DNA from: a virus
IMG/VR virus record: IMGVR_UViG_3300030390_001550
Coordinates: 26,232-90,231 of that record
Length of the DNA: 64,000 nucleotides
Reading direction: 5' to 3' (one strand)
Below the pieces are notes generated by a model. The model did no database searches and had not been told where the DNA came from. It saw only the letters and a program-made list of their open reading frames with translations. A program made the position numbers and the translations under genes. This document shows positions 23,281 to 30,740 of the stretch, piece by piece. Every line of letters starts with the position of its first letter. Within the stretch, counting starts at the first letter, position 1.

Positions 23281-23626
23281 AGTTGATGAATCTTATGCGT
23301 TTGATTTTTTAAGCATCGCTTGGGTAAAAAAAATTAAAAAATTAAAAAATGCAGATGAACAATTCTTTTTTTATTTTGAAAATATCAAATATCAAATAGG
23401 TAGCGATCTATTTTATGAAATAATTGAGTCCTCAGAGTATAATTCTTTGATCCACTATAATGAAAGAATATACGAAAAGTTAGAAGAAATTAGATGTAAT
23501 AATTGCATAGTTTCAGCAAAAATAATTGACGATTTGAATACTTGTAGATATCATTCAAAAGTAAAACTTCAAAAAAGTTTTTTTGGGAAAGATATAAAAG
23601 AAATTAAAAGTGATATGATGACGTAA
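23267..23626 (+). CDS. Small phage protein, unknown
   Basis: A 119-aa protein overlapping the nucleotidyltransferase by 14 nt. Alpha-beta composition with a C-N-N-C pair near residue 77. The coupling suggests it belongs to the same sugar unit, but no family is recognised. Confidence 0.5.
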   Translation: MVTIEVDESYAFDFLSIAWVKKIKKLKNADEQFFFYFENIKYQIGSDLFYEIIESSEYNSLIHYNERIYEKLEEIRCNNCIVSAKIIDDLNTCRYHSKVKLQKSFFGKDIKEIKSDMMT

Positions 23627-23654
23627 CATCACGAAATAATTTCTGTATAATTTG

Positions 23655-23662
23655 TATAAATA
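23655..23662 (+). promoter_or_regulatory. T4-type late promoter
   Basis: TATAAATA, 24 nt upstream of the 51-aa gene. A TATAAT lies just before it (23646-23651) with a poor -35, so early use is uncertain. Confidence 0.6.
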
Positions 23663-23686
23663 TTACTGAATAACGGAGTTTTTTTT

Positions 23687-23842
23687 ATGATAAAGTTAAC
23701 TGAAAACGACGAGATAGCCCAATGTCGCAAAATTATATCAGAACAATATAATCAAATTGAACTATTGAAAAAACACTTGGCAGACGAAACAAGAGAGAAA
23801 TATGGTTATATAAAACGTATAAAGGAATTGTTAAATGGTTAA
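23687..23842 (+). CDS. 51-aa helical protein
   Basis: The ATG at 23687 follows CGGAG. The product is a single long predicted helix (E-Q-Y-N-Q-I-E-L-L-K-K-H-L), probably a coiled coil. Its end overlaps the next ATG by 8 nt. Confidence 0.55.
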   Translation: MIKLTENDEIAQCRKIISEQYNQIELLKKHLADETREKYGYIKRIKELLNG

Positions 23843-24233
23843 ATTATATTATGCCTTGATTTTATCTTTTGTTTTAATTTCAAGTGCATTCGCTCAAAGT
23901 AAAGATAAAGTCCCGAAAGAATCTCCACAAGAGATGCCTCAAATGGACCCTAGTACTTCTACACCCGTTGCTATGAGAAGTATATGTGATGAACCAAAAA
24001 AAATAAAAGAAATAATTGATCAATATGGAGAAAAGAAATTATTTGATGCTTTTGGAATAACCTTTGTAATACCACCTAATTATCCACCAGAATATGCTAA
24101 ACAGTTGAACGGAATTACTTCAATGTTTGTTAATCCAGATACTGGAACTTTTTCTATTATATTTAAAGGTGAGGGGTTTTCATGTCTAATTTTAAATGGA
24201 AATAAATTTACTCCAGGTGGAATAGACCAATGA
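23835..24233 (+). CDS. Secreted phage protein with signal peptide
   Basis: A 132-aa protein with a Sec signal peptide (about 1-20, ending S-S-A-F-A-Q), a Pro-rich linker (26-45), and a C-terminal domain with F-V-I-P-P-N-Y-P-P-E-Y and G-T-F-S-I-I-F-K. It is exported to the periplasm and could take part in lysis or superinfection control; neither is shown. One Cys in each part of the mature domain. Confidence 0.65.
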   Translation: MVKLYYALILSFVLISSAFAQSKDKVPKESPQEMPQMDPSTSTPVAMRSICDEPKKIKEIIDQYGEKKLFDAFGITFVIPPNYPPEYAKQLNGITSMFVNPDTGTFSIIFKGEGFSCLILNGNKFTPGGIDQ

Positions 24234-24541
24234 ATTATGCTGCATGGATATTGTACTCTTTGTTTAGTTTAAACGATGGGCAAGCGTATGTTATTCAAGG
24301 CCAAAATTTTAAGACTTCTCAAGAATGTGTTGTATTCGCAAAAGCAAATATAAGAGGTCTTGGTACAACAATGTATAATGAATTATCTAGACAATATGGA
24401 GAAGGAAATTTTGTGCCATTGGAAATAGGATGTGTTCCTAAAAAACCAAACGGTTCAGATGATCCTGCAAAACGTATTCCAATTGTTGCTATGCCAAGAG
24501 AACTTTATCCAAAGGTAGAAGATCAAGGGATTGCTTTATGA
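24230..24541 (+). CDS. Small phage protein coupled to secreted protein
   Basis: A 103-aa protein, ATGA-coupled to the secreted protein before it. Its N-terminus is moderately hydrophobic (A-A-W-I-L-Y-S-L-F). Contains F-K-T-S-Q-E-C-V and E-I-G-C-V-P, a Cys pair that could form a disulfide if exported. A periplasmic role is a guess. Confidence 0.55.
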   Translation: MNYAAWILYSLFSLNDGQAYVIQGQNFKTSQECVVFAKANIRGLGTTMYNELSRQYGEGNFVPLEIGCVPKKPNGSDDPAKRIPIVAMPRELYPKVEDQGIAL

Positions 24542-24780
24542 TACATGATATGGCTATTTCTTGGTTAAATTTTATAAAAAGAAAAACTCAGCGTAAAACT
24601 GATCCAAAATTTTTAAGAGAATTATCTGATATGTATCATAAAGAGAGAACTGAAAATTTTAGAGAGAATATAAGAAATATGCAAAATAGAAGCAGACAAA
24701 TTAAAGAAATGCAAACTGAAAAGCAAGAATCTTATCACGATTATATTGCAAGAAGATTGAGGGAAACAAAAGATGAGTGA
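24538..24780 (+). CDS. Small highly charged helical protein
   Basis: An 80-aa protein in ATGA overlap. Arg/Lys/Glu-rich throughout, with long helices (R-E-N-I-R-N-M-Q-N-R). Likely coiled coil or nucleic-acid-binding. Unknown role. Confidence 0.55.
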   Translation: MIHDMAISWLNFIKRKTQRKTDPKFLRELSDMYHKERTENFRENIRNMQNRSRQIKEMQTEKQESYHDYIARRLRETKDE

Positions 24781-25036
24781 TGATATTTTTGACTTTGGAT
24801 TTACAGCAGTTACTGAAGATGAATTAGAGACCGTACAAGAACTCACTCAAAAATCCACATCTAGTGCTGAAAATCTAGATGCTGTTCAAGATAAAATTGA
24901 TAAACTTTATAATGCAATAATCCCCTTGCTCAATAACCTTAAAAAGAATCCACAAAAAGATTATATTCATTGGCCCAACAGACTCACGAAAGTTGAGCAG
25001 TTTGAAGAAATGTTAACTAAGATTTATAAATTATAG
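24773..25036 (+). CDS. Conserved-type T4-like phage protein
   Basis: An 87-aa acidic protein overlapping the previous gene by 8 nt. Begins D-D-I-F-D-F-G-F-T-A-V and ends with K-D-Y-I-H-W-P-N-R ... K-I-Y-K. This start and the tryptophan segment are typical of a small protein seen in many T4-like cyanophages; function unknown. Confidence 0.65.
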   Translation: MSDDIFDFGFTAVTEDELETVQELTQKSTSSAENLDAVQDKIDKLYNAIIPLLNNLKKNPQKDYIHWPNRLTKVEQFEEMLTKIYKL

Positions 25037-25038
25037 AG

Positions 25039-25067
25039 TTGACAATCTAATTTAAATATCGTAAGTT
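25039..25067 (+). promoter_or_regulatory. Promoter of the repeated leader family
   Basis: TTGACA (25039-25044), 17-nt spacer, TAAGTT (25062-25067), then ATAAGAGTAA, AGAGAATCAC, TTGAAAGG as the shared leader before the metalloprotease gene. Confidence 0.72.
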
Positions 25068-25101
25068 ATAAGAGTAAAGAGAATCACTTGAAAGGGTTCC
25101 T

Positions 25102-25743
25102 ATGCTCATTTATCAAACACACCAAAAGCCCATTGCACAAAATCTACAATCTCTTAACTGGGATAATTCAGATATTATGTCATACTTGGCGTATCTCAAT
25201 AAGAAGCAGACTCTTATTGAAACTGGTCGCAAACATGGCAAGTATAGTCGTGACTCAGATCGTTCAAAAGTTTATAATGCTGAGTTTAAGTATGAACGTA
25301 CTTATGGTATGGGCAAGAAATTCAAAAACCTCGCAGAAGCACAAAAGTATTGTGACCACGTTCTCGCCTCAAAGACTTGGCAGAAAATGTCAAACACTAC
25401 TCATATTGCTTTGTCTACCATGCATGGCAATAGAACTGCTGGTCGCGCTTGGAGAAATAATATTGATCTGAATGTCAAAGGTGGAATGAACCAGTATGTT
25501 CTCATTCATGAGATGGCTCATTGTGCTGGTAATATGCACCACGACACTCAGTTTCGGATTGATCTATTGAAGTTGGTATCTCGTTTCATTGGTAAAGAGC
25601 AAGCAGAATATCTCAAGGCTTGTTTCAAGGAAAAGAAACTCAAACTCAAAATCAATACTAATGTCATGAAGCCTGATGCTTGGATGAAAATGAACAAGCG
25701 TATGGAAATGGCAAGAGATAAAAGGGTTGACATTGCAGCATAA
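25102..25743 (+). CDS. SprT-like HExxH metalloprotease
   Basis: A 213-aa protein with H-E-M-A-H-C-A-G-N-M-H-H-D-T-Q-F (about 136-151), a zinc HExxH helix followed by H-H-x-x-x-F as in WLM/SprT-type phage metallohydrolases. The rest is basic, consistent with DNA or RNA contact. Base composition is less AT-rich than nearby genes (many CTC, GGC, CGC codons), hinting at a different history. It is flanked on both sides by the repeated promoter-leader module. Confidence 0.75.
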   Translation: MLIYQTHQKPIAQNLQSLNWDNSDIMSYLAYLNKKQTLIETGRKHGKYSRDSDRSKVYNAEFKYERTYGMGKKFKNLAEAQKYCDHVLASKTWQKMSNTTHIALSTMHGNRTAGRAWRNNIDLNVKGGMNQYVLIHEMAHCAGNMHHDTQFRIDLLKLVSRFIGKEQAEYLKACFKEKKLKLKINTNVMKPDAWMKMNKRMEMARDKRVDIAA

Positions 25744-25755
25744 TTATCGTAGTTT
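25727..25755 (+). promoter_or_regulatory. Promoter of the repeated leader family
   Basis: TTGACA (25727-25732) lies within the last codons of the metalloprotease gene, 17-nt spacer, TAGTTT (25750-25755), then the shared leader to the ATG at 25793. Confidence 0.72.
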
Positions 25756-25792
25756 ATAAGAGTAAAGAGAATCACTTGAAAGGATTTAGACC

Positions 25793-26164
25793 ATGACTAA
25801 GTTTAACAAAGCAGATTTTAGCTACCACGGTGGATACTTAACGTACACAGGCGATTATGAAGGTCGCCCAGTATGGCAGACAACAACAGCAGCGGGAGGC
25901 TCAGTCCACCCATCACTTGTTGGAAAAGGCAAAGATTTGTTCATTGCACGGTTCAAGCATCGTGGACCTTTCACCAAAGCAAAGTTTCTTGCTGAACTAG
26001 TAAAGTCTTTTACAGTTGAAGAGTATGTTGAAGAGCGGGCAAAAGATGGACTTGATAGTTCTCCCTTGCAAATCCTTCGGAATAAAAATGAAGATTGGTA
26101 CTATAAAGTAATGTTTGCTTGGAAGAATAAAAATACACCAATCTGTGCTTACGATCACGCATAA
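25793..26164 (+). CDS. Small phage protein, unknown
   Basis: A 123-aa protein with its own leader-type promoter. Y-H-G-G-Y-L-T-Y-T-G-D-Y start, then basic and aromatic segments. Composition is also less AT-rich than neighbours, as in the preceding protease gene. No family recognised. Confidence 0.6.
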   Translation: MTKFNKADFSYHGGYLTYTGDYEGRPVWQTTTAAGGSVHPSLVGKGKDLFIARFKHRGPFTKAKFLAELVKSFTVEEYVEERAKDGLDSSPLQILRNKNEDWYYKVMFAWKNKNTPICAYDHA

Positions 26165-26183
26165 AGTTTTCTTCTTAATGGTA

Positions 26184-26212
26184 TTGACACTCTTACTCTT
26201 ATATCGTAGTTT
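26184..26212 (+). promoter_or_regulatory. Promoter of the repeated leader family
   Basis: TTGACA (26184-26189), 17-nt spacer, TAGTTT (26207-26212), then the shared leader, with one A missing (GAGTAAGAG instead of GAGTAAAGAG). Confidence 0.73.
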
Positions 26213-26246
26213 ATAAGAGTAAGAGAATCACTTGAAAGGTTTCATC

Positions 26247-26423
26247 ATGACTGAATATAGGGAAGTCGCCCAAATGCTTCGGCAGTTGATCAAAAACACA
26301 AACTCACCAGAGAGTCCAATTCCTGCTGGACATATTATGGTATTATCAGAGATGCTTGATGAAAAGGCAGATAGTGTTGAGTTAGAGATGATAATTGAAA
26401 TGCAAAGAAAGGCAGTCGCATGA
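26247..26423 (+). CDS. Small helical phage protein
   Basis: A 58-aa protein; the ATG at 26247 follows GAAAGG of the leader. Helical, with R-E-V-A-Q-M-L-R-Q-L-I-K. Overlaps the next gene by 4 nt. First gene of a run of small genes to 28.6 kb. Confidence 0.6.
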   Translation: MTEYREVAQMLRQLIKNTNSPESPIPAGHIMVLSEMLDEKADSVELEMIIEMQRKAVA

Positions 26424-26668
26424 AAATGAAAGTTGTAAGTTCAAATGGATACACTATTGGTGATTTCCAAGAGGCATTTGATAAGTTGACCCAAAATATG
26501 GAAAACTGGAAAATGCCAATCAAATCCACAATTCGGATTGCTGAGTTGACATTGATGAGTGAAGCGTGTACTTGGTTTACTGGATCAGAATTGACTCAAA
26601 CAAACCACAATGGTGATGGAACTATGGAAGTTAGTGCTGATGGTTATTACATGGCAATAGGAGCATAA
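26420..26668 (+). CDS. Small phage protein, unknown
   Basis: An 82-aa protein in ATGA overlap with the gene before. Contains K-S-T-I-R-I-A-E-L-T-L-M-S and ends with D-G-Y-Y-M-A-I-G-A. Unknown role. Confidence 0.55.
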   Translation: MKMKVVSSNGYTIGDFQEAFDKLTQNMENWKMPIKSTIRIAELTLMSEACTWFTGSELTQTNHNGDGTMEVSADGYYMAIGA

Positions 26669-26669
26669 A

Positions 26670-26882
26670 ATGACTAAATATGATAAAAGACATGGTGGCC
26701 CATACGATAGGGGTAGTGCAGATTCTTGGTATCGGCGTGGAGTTGAACCTCACTATTGGTCGCAAGGTACTGGTAGTGGTATAAAAACAGAAGAAAAAGA
26801 TATGACGCCCGATGAAATAAAAGCGTATCTTGCTGGCTATGATGAAAATGAAAGTTCTGGCTGTCACAAGGATTGGTTTTAA
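26670..26882 (+). CDS. H-G-G-P-Y-D-R-G small phage protein
   Basis: A 70-aa protein that begins K-Y-D-K-R-H-G-G-P-Y-D-R-G-S-A-D-S, a start found in a widespread family of short proteins in T4-like and other marine phages, followed by T-P-D-E-I-K-A-Y. Function not known. The start is 2 nt after the previous stop. Confidence 0.7.
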   Translation: MTKYDKRHGGPYDRGSADSWYRRGVEPHYWSQGTGSGIKTEEKDMTPDEIKAYLAGYDENESSGCHKDWF

Positions 26883-26893
26883 GGAGCAATAAG

Positions 26894-27100
26894 ATGGCAA
26901 TATATCGTCACGATAACCTAATACTAGATTTGTCTGGTCCTAGTAATGCCAAAGCAAAAGTGTATCGTGATGGTATGTTACTTTTTCAAGGACAAAGCGG
27001 ATATGCGGTTCCTTTATTTGTAAAAGAATGTAACGACAAAGATGTAACCTTTAAATTTTATTCACAAACCACTAGACAAAATTTGACAAATGGGTTATAA
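26894..27100 (+). CDS. Small beta-rich phage protein
   Basis: A 68-aa protein; ATG at 26894 with AAGGAG 9 nt upstream. Alternating strands (Y-R-D-G-M-L-L-F-Q-G). The upstream in-frame start at 26873 lacks a ribosome site. Unknown role. Confidence 0.6.
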   Translation: MAIYRHDNLILDLSGPSNAKAKVYRDGMLLFQGQSGYAVPLFVKECNDKDVTFKFYSQTTRQNLTNGL

Positions 27101-27110
27101 TGGTAAAAAT
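27083..27110 (+). promoter_or_regulatory. Possible weak promoter
   Basis: TTGACA (27083-27088) inside the end of the previous gene; the -10 is poor (AAAAAT at 27105-27110, 16-nt spacing). The gene at 27129 follows. Confidence 0.3.
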
Positions 27111-27128
27111 AATGATTCGGAGAAAAGT

Positions 27129-27398
27129 ATGAAAACAGCGACTACTCAAGCAGATCGTATGGCACTTATTGCAGAGGTTCACCAACGACATAAAAAGTTA
27201 AAAAGGTTAAAATTAAACAGTAAAAAGCGTCCAATGATCAAACGAGATTTCGCTAAAATCGTGGTAGATGATACTGATGAAAATATCAACCATTATACTG
27301 ATGCAAGTAAATATGCAAAAGAATATTATGCGGATATTTTATACCAAACAATTAAGTATGATAATCCAGGTGTTGGTGAAGATTGGGGTGATTATTGA
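27129..27398 (+). CDS. Small phage protein, basic N-terminus
   Basis: An 89-aa protein; ATG at 27129 with CGGAG upstream. Basic segment K-K-L-K-R-L-K-L-N-S-K-K-R (about 21-33), then an acidic C-terminal half ending G-V-G-E-D-W-G-D-Y. May bind nucleic acid. Stop and next start share one base. Confidence 0.58.
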   Translation: MKTATTQADRMALIAEVHQRHKKLKRLKLNSKKRPMIKRDFAKIVVDDTDENINHYTDASKYAKEYYADILYQTIKYDNPGVGEDWGDY

Positions 27399-27763
27399 TG
27401 GAAGTCAATACTCATGGGATTGAAGAAGAAGAAAATGAACATGCCATAGAACGGCGTGTTTATATGGATATTACGCCCAGACCAAAACAATCTGAAATCG
27501 TTACTTCTCTTAAAAATCAAGCGGGTAAAGAATGGCAGTCTAGATGTACGGAACATTTTGCGTGGAAAGCGGCAGATCATATAATTGAACTTGAAAATAA
27601 TGCAATCTTAGAAAATGAAATCCAAATTATTATGTGGAAATCTTTAGAGAGAGTTAAAATCCAACAAAATGAACTGGAAGAAGAAAATAAATTCCTAAAA
27701 GGACTTATTAACAAGTATCATTTGGAGCATGATGCCTTTACTGGAAAGGGAAATATAACATGA
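27398..27763 (+). CDS. Coiled-coil phage protein
   Basis: A 121-aa protein starting at the ATG 27398 (TGATG coupling; a TTG one codon earlier is less likely). Residues about 58-105 form a coiled coil (I-I-E-L-E-N-N-A-I-L-E-N-E-I-Q). Unknown role. Confidence 0.55.
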   Translation: MEVNTHGIEEEENEHAIERRVYMDITPRPKQSEIVTSLKNQAGKEWQSRCTEHFAWKAADHIIELENNAILENEIQIIMWKSLERVKIQQNELEEENKFLKGLINKYHLEHDAFTGKGNIT

Positions 27764-28104
27764 CTATGCATCTTATGCGAGGTATGTCCTCAAACAGTAC
27801 AAAGAAACGTAAATTGAAAAGAAGTCCGGGCTGGAAAAAACGCCAAGAGGAACATAACGCATTTCTTAAAAAAATGGGAGTGAGCGATAGACCTAGCACC
27901 TATCGCTCAGATATGCCTGATTTAAGTGTCCGAAAAATGCCACAAACTTCAGACAGTATTTGTTCAAATGGTTTGAAAAAAGAAACACCGACTTACACTG
28001 GAAATGAAATTGCTGGTATTGTGACAACACACAAGAGTAATCTTATGCCAATTCGTAAAGATAATAAAAATGCGGCAATTGATGCTGCTAATATGCGGAG
28101 ATAA
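27760..28104 (+). CDS. Conserved-type T4-like phage protein
   Basis: A 114-aa basic protein with K-K-R-K-L-K-R-S-P-G-W-K-K-R-Q-E-E (about 15-31) and K-K-M-G-V-S-D-R-P-S. Similar short proteins with this K-x-W-x-x-x-x-E start are frequent in T4-like marine phages, role unknown. A 10-bp perfect inverted repeat sits within the coding part (27881-27909). Confidence 0.62.
   Translation: MTMHLMRGMSSNSTKKRKLKRSPGWKKRQEEHNAFLKKMGVSDRPSTYRSDMPDLSVRKMPQTSDSICSNGLKKETPTYTGNEIAGIVTTHKSNLMPIRKDNKNAAIDAANMRR
27881..27909 (+). repeat. Inverted repeat inside a gene
   Basis: TGAGCGATAG, 9-nt loop, CTATCGCTCA: perfect 10-bp arms within the coding sequence. It could form a stem in the mRNA or be a protein-binding site. 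Confidence 0.7.
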
Positions 28105-28105
28105 T

Positions 28106-28336
28106 ATGTTTACAGTAGAACATGAATTTGATTACTCTACAGTGGTTGTTATGGATAATCATAATAAAGCAGACGATGTTGAAATTATATTTGATGAAGA
28201 ATATGTATATGTAAGACAGTATGATAAAGAAGATGATTTTAATATCGTTGTAATAACTCCACAAATGTTTAAAGAAATAATTGCTGCCTATAATATGTCA
28301 GAGGGTTCATATGTAACTGGAAAATTTAAAAAATGA
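28106..28336 (+). CDS. Small acidic beta-rich phage protein
   Basis: A 76-aa protein; ATG at 28106 with CGGAG upstream; an earlier in-frame start overlaps the gene before and is rejected. Acidic, V/Y/D-rich strands. ATGA overlap with the next gene. Unknown. Confidence 0.58.
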   Translation: MFTVEHEFDYSTVVVMDNHNKADDVEIIFDEEYVYVRQYDKEDDFNIVVITPQMFKEIIAAYNMSEGSYVTGKFKK

Positions 28337-28626
28337 ACTTGGCGAGACACGCGAACAAAATTATTAAGATTAACCCTAATATGATGATACCGTATTATCT
28401 TATGGCATCATATGCTTATTATGAAGAATCTGATCCAATTTTTTCTGATAGTTACTTTGATAATTTGGCTAAAAATATTTTAAAAGAATGGGATAACTTA
28501 GATCATTACCATAAACATCTACTAGATAGAGATGTTCTTGAAGCAGGAAGTTATATTGGAAAATATCCAACAATCGTAATTGACTCTTTAGATGAATTGA
28601 AAAAAGGAAAAAATAATGCTAATTAA
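28333..28626 (+). CDS. LigA-related small phage protein
   Basis: A 97-aa protein with [16 protein letters not shown] (about 18-33) and D-S-Y-F-D-N-L, like the N-terminal Ia region of NAD-dependent DNA ligases (Y-Y-x-x-D-x-P-x-x-S-D-x-x-Y-D). Phages often encode this piece alone; no adenylation domain follows here. Its role is not established. It overlaps the GMP reductase gene by 11 nt. Confidence 0.6.
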   Translation: MNLARHANKIIKINPNMMIPYYLMASYAYYEESDPIFSDSYFDNLAKNILKEWDNLDHYHKHLLDRDVLEAGSYIGKYPTIVIDSLDELKKGKNNAN

Positions 28627-29629
28627 TGATGATGTTAAACTTGATTATTCTGACGTTTTGATCAGACCAAAACGATCAACACTAACTTCGCGGTATGATG
28701 TTGACTTAGAGAGAAAATACAAATTTAAACATAGTAAAAAAACTTGGATGGGAACTCCAATTATGGCATCAAACATGGATACTGTGGGAACATTTTCCAT
28801 GGCAGATGTGTTGACTAATTATAATATGATAACTTGCCTCGCCAAACATTATAATGCAGAAGGTGTATGGCCCACTAAAATTCTAGAGCCAAATCATTTA
28901 TGCGTTATGGGTGGAATATCTGATACTGACATTCAAAACACTCAAAAAATATACCAATCAAGTGAAGCATTTTTCATTGGTTTAGATGTAGCCAATGGCT
29001 ACACAATTAGTTTTGTAGATGCTGTAAAGAAAATGCGTGATTTAGAACCAGACGCTACAATTATTGCGGGTAATGTTGTCACTGCTGATATGACGCAAGA
29101 ACTAATCCTTGCTGGTGCAGACATTGTAAAAGTTGGTGTTGGTCCTGGTTCAGTTTGTACAACAAGAATTAAAACTGGTATTGGTATGCCTCAACTGAGT
29201 GCGGTTATTGAATGTGCTGATGCAGCGCATGGTATGGATGCTCATATCATTGCGGATGGTGGATGTACTACTTCTGGTGATATGGTGAAAGCATTTGCCG
29301 CAGGTGCAGATTTTGTAATGATTGGTGGTATGCTTGCTGGGCATGATGAATGTGATGGTATTATAGACAATGGTAAAATGAAATTTTATGGTATGGCGTC
29401 AGGCTCTGCGATGGATAGACACAAAGTTGGTCATAGAGAATATAGAGGCGTTGAAGGTAAAACCGTCACAGTAGATCATAAAGGGCCAGTGGAGTTAACA
29501 CTAATTGATATTTTATCTGGCATCAGATCAGCGTGTACTTATGTTGGTGCAAGCAGATTAAAAGATTTATCAAAATGCGCGACATTTGTAAGAGTAAATA
29601 ATACGCATAATACAGTTTATGGCTCTTGA
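28616..29629 (+). CDS. guaC: GMP reductase
   Basis: A 337-aa TIM-barrel enzyme of the IMPDH/GMPR family. The catalytic loop G-P-G-S-V-C-T-T-R (176-184) with Cys181, then [13 protein letters not shown], and [10 protein letters not shown] ... E-G-K-T-V-T-V fit GMP reductase rather than IMP dehydrogenase; there are no CBS domains. It converts GMP to IMP with NADPH, shifting guanine toward adenine nucleotides, which suits an AT-rich phage. Strong RBS AAAGGA. Full length. Confidence 0.9.
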   Translation: MLINDDVKLDYSDVLIRPKRSTLTSRYDVDLERKYKFKHSKKTWMGTPIMASNMDTVGTFSMADVLTNYNMITCLAKHYNAEGVWPTKILEPNHLCVMGGISDTDIQNTQKIYQSSEAFFIGLDVANGYTISFVDAVKKMRDLEPDATIIAGNVVTADMTQELILAGADIVKVGVGPGSVCTTRIKTGIGMPQLSAVIECADAAHGMDAHIIADGGCTTSGDMVKAFAAGADFVMIGGMLAGHDECDGIIDNGKMKFYGMASGSAMDRHKVGHREYRGVEGKTVTVDHKGPVELTLIDILSGIRSACTYVGASRLKDLSKCATFVRVNNTHNTVYGS

Positions 29630-29654
29630 CAGTGGTTAATTCTTCTGCTAATTT
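29626..29654 (+). promoter_or_regulatory. Promoter of the repeated leader family
   Basis: TTGACA (29626-29631) overlaps the GMP reductase stop codon, 17-nt spacer, TAATTT (29649-29654), then ATAAGAGTAA, AGAGAATCAT, CTAGTCTTGA, AAGGA. Confidence 0.75.
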
Positions 29655-29695
29655 ATAAGAGTAAAGAGAATCATCTAGTCTTGAAAGGACGCATC

Positions 29696-29899
29696 ATGAA
29701 CTTACATATCGGTTTAGACATTATCGGAAATTTCGGTGCTACGGTTTCGGAAATGTACGGTCGAATCTCTAGGATAGACGGTAATCTAATTGATGTGAAG
29801 TGGTCAAACGGTTCTCTCCACTATATCACCGCAGAGGATATTCGGGACGATTACTGCGATAGCAATCTGATTGGTTTTTATATCAATCCTTTTAAATAG
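29696..29899 (+). CDS. Small phage protein, unknown
   Basis: A 67-aa protein; ATG at 29696 after TTGAAAGGA. Beta-strand and turn pattern (G-R-I-S-R-I-D-G-N-L-I-D-V-K-W) resembles a small SH3-like barrel. Its own promoter and a second promoter right after it make it a single-gene unit. Less AT-rich in places (TCGG, CGG codons). Confidence 0.58.
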   Translation: MNLHIGLDIIGNFGATVSEMYGRISRIDGNLIDVKWSNGSLHYITAEDIRDDYCDSNLIGFYINPFK

Positions 29900-29901
29900 G
29901 G

Positions 29902-29930
29902 TTGACAATCAAGTAAAAATTGTCTATATT
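29902..29930 (+). promoter_or_regulatory. Promoter of the repeated leader family
   Basis: TTGACA (29902-29907), 17-nt spacer, TATATT (29925-29930), then ATAAAAGTAA, AGAGAATCAC, ATAGTCTTGA, AAGGA. Confidence 0.78.
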
Positions 29931-29971
29931 ATAAAAGTAAAGAGAATCACATAGTCTTGAAAGGACACAAC

Positions 29972-30319
29972 ATGACTGATATCACTTCTAATGTAAATGC
30001 TCTGATTTCAGATATTATTTCAGACTATGGAAAACGATCAAAATCTTCTGATCCATCTCTTGCTGACCATATAGCAAAAATGGACAAAGAATTTGCAGAA
30101 AAAATCACATTCACTGTGGGTAAGAAATATATCCGAATTGTAAATGGCTCTGGTGGAGTGTGGGGTTTTATTGTCAATACTGCTGACGATAAGAAATTCA
30201 ATCTTGGCGATATTCTTATGGCTGCTGGTTGGAAAACTCCAGCGCGGAATTCATCTCGCGGAAATGTTGTTGATGGTGATTATAGCATCTCTTGGACAGG
30301 TCCGGGATACCTTCGCTGA
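29972..30319 (+). CDS. Small phage protein, unknown
   Basis: A 115-aa protein; ATG at 29972 after the leader's AAGGA. N-terminal helix (V-N-A-L-I-S-D-I-I-S-D-Y-G-K), then a beta-rich C-terminal half with V-N-G-S-G-G-V-W-G-F-I and K-F-N-L-G-D-I-L. Stop shares bases with the next start (TGATG). No family recognised. Confidence 0.6.
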   Translation: MTDITSNVNALISDIISDYGKRSKSSDPSLADHIAKMDKEFAEKITFTVGKKYIRIVNGSGGVWGFIVNTADDKKFNLGDILMAAGWKTPARNSSRGNVVDGDYSISWTGPGYLR

Positions 30320-30474
30320 TGAAAACTGAAGTATATGAAATTTCAGTGGATGGTAAGTTCGTAACTACCATCCGCGAAATAAGTGAATTTTGTGCGATAA
30401 ACAAATTCAAAGATATGTGGGATTATCCAAAGAATGGAAAAATCATTGCAAAAATATGGGAGCCTAAGTTATGA
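30319..30474 (+). CDS. 51-aa phage protein
   Basis: Coupled to the gene before by TGATG and to the next by ATGA. Begins K-T-E-V-Y-E-I-S-V-D-G-K. Unknown role. Confidence 0.5.
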   Translation: MKTEVYEISVDGKFVTTIREISEFCAINKFKDMWDYPKNGKIIAKIWEPKL

Positions 30475-30731
30475 AATTTTCTGAGTTAGAATTTGAACCT
30501 ATGAGTAACGGTGGCAATCGTGCAGTTGTGCGGTTTGGTGACTATGGATTATCTATCATAGATAATGGGTATGGCAGAGAACGTGATTTATATGAAGTAG
30601 GTACATTTTATAAGAATAAACTTGCAAACCTCTTACCTTCCCATACTGGTGATGATACTGTTGTAGGTAATTGTACTGAAAGTCATGTTGAGTTTGTTAT
30701 AGAAGCAATGAAAACAAGAAGTTTATGGTAA
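30471..30731 (+). CDS. Small phage protein, unknown
   Basis: An 86-aa protein in ATGA overlap. G-G-N-R-A-V-V-R-F-G-D-Y-G-L-S and Y-G-R-E-R-D-L-Y-E-V suggest a small alpha-beta protein. Unknown role. Confidence 0.55.
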   Translation: MKFSELEFEPMSNGGNRAVVRFGDYGLSIIDNGYGRERDLYEVGTFYKNKLANLLPSHTGDDTVVGNCTESHVEFVIEAMKTRSLW

Positions 30732-30740
30732 GGGGATTAC

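Noticed and set aside
28333-28626. Functional DNA ligase
   Set aside because: Only the short N-terminal-like region is present; there is no KxDG adenylation motif.
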